The translations under genes were made by a program, and so were the position numbers. A stretch of 64,000 nucleotides of DNA from Gambelia wislizenii. Taxonomy: Eukaryota; Chordata; Lepidosauria; Squamata; Crotaphytidae. The first letter of the stretch is position 1. Every line of letters begins with the position of its first letter. Below the pieces are notes generated by a model. It was not told the DNA's origin, made no database searches, and worked only from the letters and a program-made list of their open reading frames with translations. The DNA lies in NCBI GenBank assembly GCA_030847615.1, contig JAUMIR010000005.1, positions 209,544,645 through 209,608,644 on the forward strand, read 5' to 3'. This document shows, in pieces, positions 54,824-64,000 of the stretch.

Positions 54824-57416
54824 CTTTCTCTCTCTCTGGCTTTTCTTTGCAAACGAAGATTCAGGAAGGACTCATCCCGCGCTTTCTGCAAGCACGCTGA
54901 TGACTAAAAAGGCCAATCCGAGATAAACAAGTCCGGTTGCAAAAAGCACAGCAGAAGGTCTCCTTGGGTGATGTTTTTGGGTTGTGATTCTTTCTGCGTT
55001 GTCGTTTCTCTTCAAGACTTGTTCGTCGTGAGTTCTCAAATAAGGCTGCAGCATTGTGGATAGTGCGTCTCCATGCCTCCCGATGTGAGGCCAGGGCGGA
55101 CCACTGTTGGTGATCAATTTGGCCAAGCCTGAGATGTTGTTTCAGGGAGTCTTTGTATCGCTTTTTTGGAGCGCCCCTCTTACGCTGACCCGTGGTGAGT
55201 TCACCGTAGAGTAGTATTTTTGGGAGGCGATGGTCCTCCATCCTAGAAACGTGCCCTGCCCAGCGCAGCTGTGTTCTCAATATCATGGCCTCAATGCTGG
55301 TGATCCCTGCTTGCTCAAGGACAGCAACATTCGTCACATAGTCAGTCCAGTGTATATTTAGGATTGTGCGTAGACAGCGCTGATGAAAGCGCTCGAGGAG
55401 TCGTAGGTGGTGGCGATAGGTGACCCATGTCTCAGATCCATAAAGGAGGATAGACAGTACGATGGCTCTATACACACTGATTTTTGTGCTTTGCCTCAGG
55501 TGTTTATTGCTCCAGACTCTTTTGTGAAGTCTTCCAAATGCACTATATGCCTTTGCTAATCTGTGATCGATCTCTTTGTCAATCTTGGCATCTGAGGAGA
55601 TGATGCTTCCCAGGTAGGTGAACTGCTGAATGGACTTGAGCACTGATTTGCCGACGGCAATGTGGGGATGGTGGTGTTCGTCCTGTGGTGCAGGCTGGTA
55701 AAGAACTTCTGTTTTCTTCAGGTTGACTTCTAGCCCAAACAGCTCTGCAGCTGTTGGAAAGCAGGATGTTAGGCGCTGCAGAGCTGCTTCTGTGTGGGCA
55801 ACAAGGGCAGCATCATCGGCGAAGAGCAGCTCACGGACTAGATAGTTTAGAGTCTTAGTGTGAGCCCTCAGACGGCTTAAGTTAAACAAGCTACCATCAG
55901 TACGGTAGCGTATATAGATGCCGTCATCTTCTTCAAGCTCTGCCAAAGCCCTTTGGAGCATCGTGCTAAAGAAGATTGTAAATAAAGTTGGTGCAAGAAC
56001 ACAACCTTGCTTCACTCCATTAGTTATTAGAAAGGGCTCTGAAAGAGCATCGCCATATCTGACTTGACCACGCTGTCCCTCGTGTAGCAAGATAATCATT
56101 TTAAGGAATTTGGGGGGACATCCTAGTCTTTCCAGGATCTGCCACAGACCTTTTCTACTTACAGTGTCAAAGGCTTTGGTGAGGTCGACAAATGTTACAT
56201 AGAGACCCTTCTTCTGCTCCCTACATTTTTCTTGCAGTTGCCTAAGGGCAAATACCATGTCTGTAGTGCTCCTATTGGCTCTGAAGCCACATTGGCTTTC
56301 AGGGAGAAGTTCTTCTGCAATAGCAGGAACTAACCTGTTCAGCAGTATCCTTGCAAGGATTTTTCCAGCAATAGAGAGCAGTGTTATGCCTCGATAGTTT
56401 GAGCAATTGGATTTTGCTCCTTTTTTCTTGTACAGGGTGATGATGACTGCATCTCGGAGGTCTGATGGCAGTTCCCTTTTTTCCCAGCAATTCACAAGGA
56501 ATTCGTGGAATTTTTCGTGGAGTGCATGACCTCCGTGTTTCCAAACTTCAGGTGGGATTCCATCAATCCCAGCTGCCTTGCCGTTTTTCATCTGCTGTAT
56601 GGCCTTAAGGGTCTCTTCCAAAGTGGGAGCTATGTCCAATTCATTTTTCATTGGTTTTTGTATCATATATTGGATAGCTGAGGCTTGGACTACTTGGTTG
56701 GCGCTAAAGAGACTTTGAAAATGTTCAGCCCAACGATTTAGGATGGAGGCTTTATCAGTAATTAATGTTTGACCATCTGTACTGTATAAGGAGCTTTGGA
56801 CCTGATAAGTAGGTCCAAACACTGCTTTAAGAGCTTCATAAAATCCTCTATGATCACCCAGATCTGCACAGCATTGGGTCTTTTCTCCTATATTGATCCA
56901 CCACTTGTTCTGCATGTCTCGGAGTTTTTGTTGTAGTTTGCTACATGTGAGGCGGAAAGCTGCTTTTCTTACATGACAGGTTGGCTGGGCGAGGTATGCC
57001 TGGTGAGCAGCTCTCTTCCTTGCCAACAGCTCCTGGATCTCTTGGTTGTTTTCATCAAACCAGTCTTGATTTTTCTTGTGGGAGAAGCCAAGGGATTCTT
57101 CTGCAGACTGGAGGATACTGTTTTTGATATGTTGCCAAAGCACTGTAGGAGAAGGATCTGTAGGATGGTCTTCAAGTTTCGTTTGTAGATTTGCCTGGAA
57201 GTTGTCTCTCATGGTAGCTTGTTGAAGATTGTTGACTTGGAGTCTCTTCTTTAAGATGCCACCCCTCTTAGGTTTGAACTTAAGATGAAGATTTAGTTTA
57301 CATCTGACAAGGCGATGATCTGTTTGGCATTCTGCACTGGGCATCACTCGTGTATGACGGACATCACGAATGTCTCTCTGACGGACTAGAACGTAGTCAA
57401 TGAGGTGCCAATGTTT
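54824..57416 (-). mobile_element. RTE-like LINE, 5'-truncated, apparently recent
   Basis: A perfect 22-bp TSD beginning GGACCCATAGGTG lies at 54802-54823 and 57417-57438. The 3' tail is gagagagagaaag. The insert is 2593 bp and truncated inside the endonuclease domain. Three shorter copies (5998, 36912, 41356) share the family. The perfect TSD and open frame suggest it is the youngest of the four. Confidence 0.95.
54861..57416 (-). CDS. RTE-like ORF2 protein, N-truncated (endonuclease end, RT, C-terminal zinc-finger-like)
   Basis: Open frame from the 5' junction to a stop at 54861, about 850 codons. It begins in the last part of an APE endonuclease (HWHLIDYVLVRQRDIRDV, then CQTDHRLV, the TDH equivalent of catalytic SDH). 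RT follows: VIITLYKKKGAKSNCSNYRG, ESQCGFRANRSTTDMVFALR, FVDLTKAFDTVSRKGLWQIL, NGVKQGCVLAPTLFTIFF, catalytic LLFADDAALVAH at about 55806-55825. Then the RTE-style region SILLYGSETWVTY and QLRWAGHVSRMEDHRLPK. The extreme C-terminus has CCAFCNRTCLSRIGLFSHQR followed by AC, a Cys2-His-Cys finger-like motif. It resembles transposon proteins of the RTE/RTEX group. Exact clade unsure. Most of the endonuclease is missing, so it is not autonomous. Confidence 0.92.
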   Translation of the reverse strand, partial: KHWHLIDYVLVRQRDIRDVRHTRVMPSAECQTDHRLVRCKLNLHLKFKPKRGGILKKRLQVNNLQQATMRDNFQANLQTKLEDHPTDPSPTVLWQHIKNSILQSAEESLGFSHKKNQDWFDENNQEIQELLARKRAAHQAYLAQPTCHVRKAAFRLTCSKLQQKLRDMQNKWWINIGEKTQCCADLGDHRGFYEALKAVFGPTYQVQSSLYSTDGQTLITDKASILNRWAEHFQSLFSANQVVQASAIQYMIQKPMKNELDIAPTLEETLKAIQQMKNGKAAGIDGIPPEVWKHGGHALHEKFHEFLVNCWEKRELPSDLRDAVIITLYKKKGAKSNCSNYRGITLLSIAGKILARILLNRLVPAIAEELLPESQCGFRANRSTTDMVFALRQLQEKCREQKKGLYVTFVDLTKAFDTVSRKGLWQILERLGCPPKFLKMIILLHEGQRGQVRYGDALSEPFLITNGVKQGCVLAPTLFTIFFSTMLQRALAELEEDDGIYIRYRTDGSLFNLSRLRAHTKTLNYLVRELLFADDAALVAHTEAALQRLTSCFPTAAELFGLEVNLKKTEVLYQPAPQDEHHHPHIAVGKSVLKSIQQFTYLGSIISSDAKIDKEIDHRLAKAYSAFGRLHKRVWSNKHLRQSTKISVYRAIVLSILLYGSETWVTYRHHLRLLERFHQRCLRTILNIHWTDYVTNVAVLEQAGITSIEAMILRTQLRWAGHVSRMEDHRLPKILLYGELTTGQRKRGAPKKRYKDSLKQHLRLGQIDHQQWSALASHREAWRRTIHNAAALFENSRRTSLEEKRQRRKNHNPKTSPKETFCCAFCNRTCLSRIGLFSHQRACRKRGMSPS

Positions 57417-57438
57417 GGACCCATAGGTGAAAAGAAGT

Positions 57439-57865
57439 ACTACATTAACAACTACTCTTCCAATAGCAGGTGCATATATGATTTCATTGTTAGTAAAAAG
57501 AGTAACTTAATTGGAGCCATTCAGTAGGGATTTAAGAAGGGTGGCTACTTCTGCATCTCCAGATAAGAAGAAACAGATCTGCATAAATTTGCAGATGCTA
57601 ATTTATATGTATAAATGCAGTTTTACAAATCATTAACAGAAGCACAACACAACATACATAGTATGAGAGAAAGTGAGCTGGTAAGTGGTGTGCCCACTTG
57701 CTCAGCCTGCTCTCCAGGTATAACTTCAAGGCCCTGCCCTTCCTTTTTACAGTGCTTTGTCTTTAAACTGGATTTGGGCTGGAGGATACTAATAGATGGA
57801 GCACTGTAGGTAAGCCCTCTTAGGCCACCTCACCATTCCCCACTTTTGAAGGACCCAGCTGCCTG
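57439..57865. other. No recognisable gene or repeat
   Basis: Short unique stretch between the RTE TSD and a CR1 end. Confidence 0.45.
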
Positions 57866-58620
57866 ATAGAATCATAGAATCATAGAATTGCAGAGTTGGA
57901 AGAGACCACGAGGGCCATCCAGTCCAACCCCCTGCCATGCAGGAAATCACAATCAAAGCATCCCCAACAGATGGCCATCCAGCCTCTGTTTAAAGACCTC
58001 CAAGGAAGGAGACCCCACCACGCTCCGAGGGAGTGTGTTCCACTGCCGAACAGCTCTTACTGTCAAAAAGATCCTCCTAATGTTGAGATGGAATCTCTGT
58101 TCCTGGAACTTGCATCCATTGTTCCGTGTTCCAATCTCTGGAGCAGCAGAAAACAAGCTTGCTCCATCCTCAACGTGACACCCCTTCAAATACCTAAACA
58201 GGGCTATCATATCGCCTCTTAACCATCTTTTTTTCCAGGCTAAACATACCCAGCTCCCTAAGTCTCTCCTCGTAAGGCATGGTTTCCAGACCTTTCACCA
58301 TTTTAGTTGCCCTTCTCTGGACACGCTCCAATTTGTCAATATCCTTTTTGAATTGTGGTGCCCAGAACTGGACACAGTATTCTAGGTGAGGTCTGACCAA
58401 GGCAGAATAGAGCGGCACTATTACTTCCCTTGATCTGGACACTATACTTCTATTGATGCAGCCCAAAATCGCATTGGCCTTTTTTAGCTGCTGCATCACA
58501 CTGTTGACTCATGTTCAACTTGTGGTCTACTAGGACTCCTAGATCCCTTTCGCACGTAGTCTCATTCAGCCAGGTCTCCCCCATCCTATATCGATGCATT
58601 TCATTTTTTTGCCCTAAGTG
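57866..58620 (-). pseudogene. CR1 LINE 3' fragment
   Basis: Terminal repeat at 57866-57885. The frame at 58499-58194 reads [58 protein letters not shown], and a second frame at 58210-57953 continues SLEVFKQRLDGHLLGML. A single-base T insertion near 58230 and another near 58485 break the frame. Very close to the 45.8-kb CR1. Truncated at 58620. Confidence 0.93.
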
Positions 58621-58817
58621 CGAAAAATGTCTTTCTGGTATTCCCTAAACTGTCCTCTGCTCTCAAATGTGTTGGAGGATCTCATCCTAATGCCAACACT
58701 GAAGTAAGATTTAGGTTCCAGTCCATCTGGCTTCTATACATGGAAAGGAGAGAGGCATCATCTTGTTTTTTGAATTGGACAACACAATATCTTTGGCTAA
58801 GGCCAGCTGTGACACAT
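58621..58817. other. No recognisable feature
   Basis: Short unique stretch. Phrases such as 'gacaacacaatatctttgg' recur near 53905, so a dispersed repeat is possible. Confidence 0.35.
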
Positions 58818-59440
58818 GGGGGTTGTCTAGACATTGAAATTACTCCTCACAGAATTTGAGGAGAATACCTTTTGTCCCAATGAGATCCTGCAGTGACTTG
58901 CCTTATTCGGAAGGGGGGGGGGCAAAAATTATTTGGGAAAAGCCTTTGTGGCTTTTCCTGAATTTTTAAAAATAAGGCGTAGGAATGCACATTAGTGTTC
59001 ATTAGGACAACTGATTCATAGAGCAGCACATTCTCGGAGAGGGAGGAATTGGAGAGCAGATTGGTCGGATGTGTGTGGGAGGTGGGCTTGCCAGCAAGGA
59101 AGCAGCCGGAAGCACCATTTTGGATTATCATGTTAGTGACCATGTACTTTTTACTGCGCTGAGGCACCCAAATAACTTTTTTAAGCAGAAGGTCACACCT
59201 GCGCACCTTTGCTTGAAAATTGAAAAAAATTACTGTGCAGCAGTGGCAATGTGGGGAGAACAACAACATGCTAATTTACTTGGCTGCCATCTTGATTTGC
59301 AGGTGTGTGTACTTCAAACATGGATAGCTTTGCATACTATCATTTTTGCCAAAACACTGTGGAGACAAAAGAACACTGCTGTGAATTTGCAATAATGTGC
59401 AGGAATCAGCATTATATCCTCTCGTCTAGACGGGCCCATA
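58818..59440. repeat. DNA-transposon-like family I, copy 1
   Basis: Left GGTTGTCTAGACATTG and right CGTCTAGACGGGCCC form inverted-type ends. The body has 'actcctcacagaatttgagg', 'ttgtggcttttcctgaattt' and 'cttgccagcaaggaag'. Related to 59470-60040 and 26525-26700. Confidence 0.5.
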
Positions 59441-59469
59441 GCCACTATAATTTAAAAATAGAGCTAAGG

Positions 59470-60040
59470 AGTTGTCTAAACAGCAACAATACTCCTCACA
59501 GAATGTGAAAAGAATACGATCTGTCTTAATGGCACCCCACATTGTATTCAGAAGGAATGGGGCTAAATACACCATATACGCCACAAGAAAAGCTTTTGTG
59601 GCTTTTCCTGGAGTTTATTTTTAAAAAAACAGCAGGGGGGTGCATTCCTGCTCATTGGGACAAATGACCAAATTGATTAGCTTTTCCAAGGGAGCAGAAG
59701 CTGAAAGTTGATTGGCTGGGTGAATGCAGGGGCGGGGCTTGCTAACAAGGCAAGCACCCAAATCTTCCATGGATTTTTTTTTTTTTTTTTTTTGCCTTAG
59801 CAAGCAAACGCTAATGCAGTAAAAATGGGGGCATGGGGTTTTGTGTGGTTTTTTGCTTTTCTGTTAAGCAAAATATTGCACTTTCACCCCTTAGATATTT
59901 TTTTTTTAAAAAAATACTGTTCAATGGTGGCAACTGGTGAGAATAAAAATGTGAATAATTTACTCACAGCCACCATCTTGATTCGGAGGCATGCCCATTT
60001 GCACAGCAAACATGGATAGCTTCGAATGCCTGTGATCTAC
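59470..60040. repeat. DNA-transposon-like family I, copy 2
   Basis: Left end GGAGTTGTCTAAACAGC preceded by TAA. The body matches copy 1 ('actcctcacagaatgtga', 'ttttgtggcttttcctgg', 'cttgctaacaaggcaag'). The right end is not defined. T run at 59772-59792. Confidence 0.5.
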
Positions 60041-60269
60041 CTAAAAAAACTAAAAAAACATTAATTGCAACTGTTGCAAGTTACATTTACTATGGCGCAA
60101 TCCACTTCTTTTTGCCTTGTAATAGATAACCCCTTACATATAAGGTTAGGCAGGCACAAGACCAGGTACCCTGCAACTATTTTTAAGGGGAAGGTCAACA
60201 TTGGCAGGAGGTCATTAGTCCTTTTGCTTCCTTGCAAGAATGTTTTTATGAAACAGTGAAAACAGAATA

Positions 60270-60492
60270 CAGTTGGCTCTCTGTATCTACAGGTTCTTTA
60301 TCCACAGATTCAACCAGCCACGGCTTGAAAATATTCACACACGTATGTGCACACACACACACATTTCAAAAATTCCTTGCTGTTCACCATTTTACATAAG
60401 GGATGCCATTTTTAATGCTACTCTATATAACAAGACTTGTTATACATGGGGGGTCCTGGAACCAAATCCCTGCAGATATCAAGGACCAACTG
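60270..60492. mobile_element. 223-bp Tigger-like (Tc1/mariner) MITE
   Basis: TA, then CAGTTGGCTCTCTGTATC, and at the right GGACCAACTG then TA. The inner phrase 'tatccacagattcaaccagc' is typical of Tigger-derived MITEs. No ORF. Confidence 0.82.
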
Positions 60493-61186
60493 TACCTTGC
60501 ATTAAATTCATCCTCACCCAACTGGTGCAGGTAACAATCTGACTGTGAAAGCAATTACAAAATAATAACTATTATAAAATGGAGTAAATAAAAATCATTC
60601 TTAACAATTCTACAAGCATAATAAATACTTGCAAACCCGCTGCATGTGTTCACTGTAGCTTATTCACAAGTAAGTGTTCCTGGGATATATGGCATGCAGC
60701 CCTGGTTATTCCTGGGGGGCCGGGTCAACTGTAATATTTGTATTAATATTTTTTGTTTCTTAACCATTTAGTACACTTCTGATAATTCCTAAGAGGGCTC
60801 AGGCTGTCCAATTTTGCTTGATAATGGGGAGGGGGTTCATTCCTCCACCCTAGTCTTTCTGGGGCTCAATCCCCATTGGCTCCCCTGTTCCAGGATCCCT
60901 GCTACATGGAGTGAACACTAGTGATCTTTTTCAATGTCATCTGGCATTCTTTATCCAGTTTGAATCAACATGTAAACAGAGGAGCATCTAGTCCTGCTCT
61001 TTTGTCACTGCTTCCTTCACATGTAAAATGACAAGTCTGAAGAGGAAAAGCTCCTTGTCTCCTTGCTCACATGGAGTGTCTTCTTGTAAATGGTAATTTC
61101 TCCCCTTCAGAGTTATTGCCTTCCCTGTGAGGAAACAAATGACACAGGCGCATGGCTAAGCACTCACCTCTTCACAGGTTGATTGA
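60493..61186. other. No recognisable gene or repeat
   Basis: Unique-looking sequence. Confidence 0.45.
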
Positions 61187-61406
61187 GGCTGCTGGCACAC
61201 TGCAGAAATATTACAGTTTGACAGAGCTTTAACTATCATTGATCCATCTTATGGAATCCTGGGATTTCTAGTTTGTTGTGGCACCAGAACTCTAGCAGAG
61301 AAGGCTAAATATCTCACAAAACTACAAATCCCAGAATTCTATAGCATTGAGCCATGGCAGTTAAAGTGGTGTCAAACGGCATTGTTTCTGCAGTGTGTCA
61401 GCAACC
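61187..61406. mobile_element. 220-bp palindromic MITE, family H copy 2
   Basis: Termini GGCTGCTGGCACACTGCAG and CTGCAGTGTGTCAGCAACC. Inner mirrored words GGAATCCTGGGATTT and ACAAATCCCAGAATTC. Flanks TGA and TTG do not give a clean duplication. Confidence 0.72.
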
Positions 61407-61616
61407 TTGGACTTGGTAAATAATATCTCCTCTCAGCATTCACTGTCTATGTTTTGTATTAAGAAGAAGTAGTGTCAGATAAAAAGTTAAAAAGGATCAA
61501 GAGCAAAACTAATTCCAGGTGATGTTGGTTTTATATTTATCACATCTATATTTCACATCTATTAGTTCAAATATATCACTGCTGAAAAGAACCTAACAAA
61601 TATTGTGGCAAACTAA

Positions 61617-61862
61617 GGCTCATCTACACTTGCAAGGATTCGCCCTCGGCATATCCTGGATCCAGATCTGGCCTGTTCTGCCCCTGTTACCTGGAGAAAA
61701 CAGGTCAGCATCCAAACAGAATACTGAAACATCACTGCAGCTGCCAGTTCTGTTATTTTCCTTGCTGATGTGGAAGGGGGCCCACAACATGTGACTAAAG
61801 ACCCCCTGCATGTGACCAGCCTTGGTCACATGATGAGGGATCCCTGCCTGTTTCCAGAAAAG
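61617..61862. repeat. DNA-transposon family G, copy 4 (right part missing)
   Basis: TAA precedes GGCTCATCTACAC. Body 'ggatccagatctggcctg', 'aacaggtcagcatccaaac' and the hairpin CATGTGACCAG/TGGTCACATG. Similarity ends near 61862. Confidence 0.68.
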
Positions 61863-62495
61863 CAATTCAAAATACCATCAGGATAAACAATGGCTGGAAA
61901 AGCAGCCAAGCCCCAGTGATAGCTCATTAGGGAGAGCCAGATAAAGTTCAGAACAAGTAAGGTCCTCCTTCTTGGAGAAGCAGCAATAAAGGCAAGAAGG
62001 CACACAGAGAAGAGTCCAGAACACAGTCCAAAGGTCAAGGCTTACAGAAGGCAGTGTTGTCCAGAAGTCAGTCCGTGGGTCAGCAGGATCAAGCAACAGG
62101 GTGGTCAGGAACAGTCCAAGGTCAAGGCACCAGTCAAGGCAGCAAGGATTCAGGCACCGAATTTAGCAGGAAGCTTTCTCCATGCCTCTTCCTGCCTATA
62201 TAAAGCAATTAAGCTTTGCCAGGTGTTTCTTAATGAGCAAGTACTTTTCATAAATTCTCAGAGACCTCTTTTGAGCCTCCTTTTGAGCTCGCTGCTGGGT
62301 ATACAATGGTGGGGGTAAGTCCCTCTCCTCTTCTTCATCCTTATCTGAGTGGGCAGGACTCTCTGCTGGAACTGATGCCAACCCACTCAGACCAGGCTCT
62401 TCCTCTGCTCAAGCCTCTAGGTTGGCAGGGTTCCCTGCTGGCACAGGTGTAGATAAACCTGTATCAGGCTCCCTAGGGCCATTCCCTGCCATGTC
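61863..62495. other. Unrecognised; AG/CA-rich with a TATA-like site
   Basis: 62040-62160 has loosely repetitive 'caaggtcaaggcaccagtca' phrases, and 'cctgcctatataaagc' lies at about 62193-62208. It could be an old LTR promoter region, but I see no ends, primer site or TSD. Confidence 0.3.
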
Positions 62496-62905
62496 ATAGA
62501 ATCATAGATTTGTAGAGTTGGAAGAGACCACAAGGGCCATCCAGTCCAACCCCCTGCCACACAGGAAATCATGATCAAAGCATCCCCAACAGATGGCCAT
62601 CCAGTCTCTGTTTAAAGACCTCCAAGGAAGGAGACCCCACCACGCTCTGAGGGAGTGCGTTCCACTGCCGAACAGCTCTTACTGTCAAAAAGTTCCTCCT
62701 AATGTTGAGGTGGAATCTCTGTTCCTGAAACTTGCATCCATTGTTCTGTGTTCCAGTCTCTGGAGCAGAAGAAAACAAGCTGCTCCATCCTCAATGCAAC
62801 ACCCCTTCAAATACTTAAACAGGGCTATCATATTGCCTCTTAACCGTCTTTTATCCAGGCTAAACATACCCAGCTCCCTAAGTCTCTCCTCATAAGGCAT
62901 CGTAA
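62496..62905 (-). pseudogene. CR1 LINE 3' fragment
   Basis: Terminal repeat 'catagaatcatagatttg' at 62496, then the CR1 C-terminal frame (62778-62575: [37 protein letters not shown]). Truncated near 62905, with a frameshift near 62790. Confidence 0.92.
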
Positions 62906-63010
62906 GGCCCATGTATATAATCCTGAAATATGATTTCTGCACAGGAGAACTAGATAAGTCACACTGAGGCTCCAAGTGATGTCATCTTCACAGTATTAAC
63001 AAGCAAGTAT

Positions 63011-63014
<4 letters not shown>

Positions 63015-63042
<28 letters not shown>
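63015..63042. repeat. (GA)n microsatellite
   Basis: About 14 GA dinucleotides. No LINE sequence adjoins it. Confidence 0.9.
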
Positions 63043-63045
<3 letters not shown>

Positions 63046-64000
63046 TATAACATGAGGCCCTGAATAACTGTATTTTACTTAGTTTAGTATAAACCAAGTT
63101 GTCTATAAATCCAGTACTGTAGGGTACCCAAATTACATCGGTGCAAGTCGTGGAACCTTTAATAGCAGCAATAGTAATTCCATTTTTACTTTGATTGAGG
63201 TAAATATTCTTTGTTCATCATTTAAAATTCTACACAATACCATCTAAGGGTCTGTGTGTACTTTATCAAGCAGTATAATTTGCATTTCATTCCACTAGGA
63301 AAAGAATTTTTGGATCTAGATATAGGACAGAGTACTTTTTATTCATGCAGGTCATAAATCTATTAAAAGATAGTCCATAAGTAGTCATAAATTAAAAACA
63401 CTTTTTAGTGCTTGTATAGGGAAGTGACTGAGTTTGGCCTGAGAATAATTAGAGTGGTGAAAAGAAACTCTGGTTAGCAAATCAAATATATCTGCCAAGC
63501 GGCAAATAGAAACCCTCCCCTCTTCCGACCAAAAAAAGAAAAAGAAAAAAAAAAAAGGATGTACAATTAGAATTGTTAGGCTGGAGCAGTTTCTCTATGA
63601 GCATATACCAAATATCTCTCAATGGTAAATAAAGTGAAAAAAATATTTGTCTGCATGGTTTTAGCTCAGCAGTCACATTCCCTTCAAAGCACTTGAAAGC
63701 ACAAATGTAAGGGAATCCAATGGTGTTTTAGAGGGAGCATTTAGGAGGAGTTATTATTACCAAATAACATTTTTTTTGTTTCTATTTATGGAAATGTTTG
63801 ATGTTGTAATGTATTTATATGCTGAACTGATAGTTTTATCTTTAAGTTTTCGCCTTACAGACTGTTTCTTTCTCCCTCCCTGAACCCTATTATGATAGTG
63901 GTGAGTTGATCCTATAAGTCTTTTTGAGGGGAGACATGGGGTGTTTTGTTTGTTAACTTCTTTACTCCTCATGGTATATGCTAATGATGAACCAAAATTG
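63043..64000. other. No recognisable gene or repeat
   Basis: A/T-rich sequence with an A run near 63545. Frames of 64-71 codons lack domains. Confidence 0.45.

Overview
The window looks like non-genic (intergenic or intronic) nuclear DNA of a squamate reptile, probably an iguanian-type lizard. The inference rests on its repeats: tRNA-derived Sauria-type SINEs, 5S rRNA-headed SINEs, CR1, L2, RTE-like, L1 and Penelope-like (PLE) retroelements, and many short DNA transposons. I see no host protein-coding gene, no tRNA, rRNA or ncRNA gene that looks functional, and no CRISPR array. Every long ORF is part of a retrotransposon, antisense to one, or chance.

Layout. 0-8 kb: old CR1, L2, PLE, RTE and SINE fragments, plus a 329-bp near-perfect palindrome (2210-2538) inserted in a CR1. 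8.2-16.2 kb: a Tc1/mariner (Tigger)-like element split by a full-length 6.4-kb APE-type LINE (9356-15747) with a 17-bp target-site duplication (TSD). 16.3-18.2 kb: a dead L1 holding a PLE fragment. 20.5-21.4 kb: two short transposons that share termini. 24.5-29.8 kb: L2, CR1 and DNA-transposon debris, including a hAT-like element with a perfect 8-bp TSD. 30.15-31.25 kb: a minisatellite of about 12 units, each centred on a hairpin. 32.2 kb: a second 329-bp palindrome. 36.3-42.4 kb: SINEs, CR1, two RTE copies and another short transposon. 42.9-53 kb: a rearranged block with a roughly 458-bp near-identical inverted duplication, a pair of inverted L2 ends (one carrying a CR1 with a 752-codon ORF), and a near-full-length L2 with tandem 5' monomers. 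54-57.4 kb: another short transposon and an apparently young RTE-like insertion with an uninterrupted ORF and a perfect 22-bp TSD. 57.4-64 kb: CR1 ends and DNA-transposon fragments.

The most distinctive signal is a group of non-autonomous DNA transposons (2210, 20495, 21119, 32195, 40173, 53979) whose termini begin GGACTTTWTCRGA and which are flanked by TAA or TTA. That combination fits PIF/Harbinger-type transposition. Two of them are nearly complete palindromes whose arms match each other better than they match the other copy, which suggests arm homogenisation or repeated fold-back formation. No transposase is encoded here, so any activity would have to be supplied in trans.
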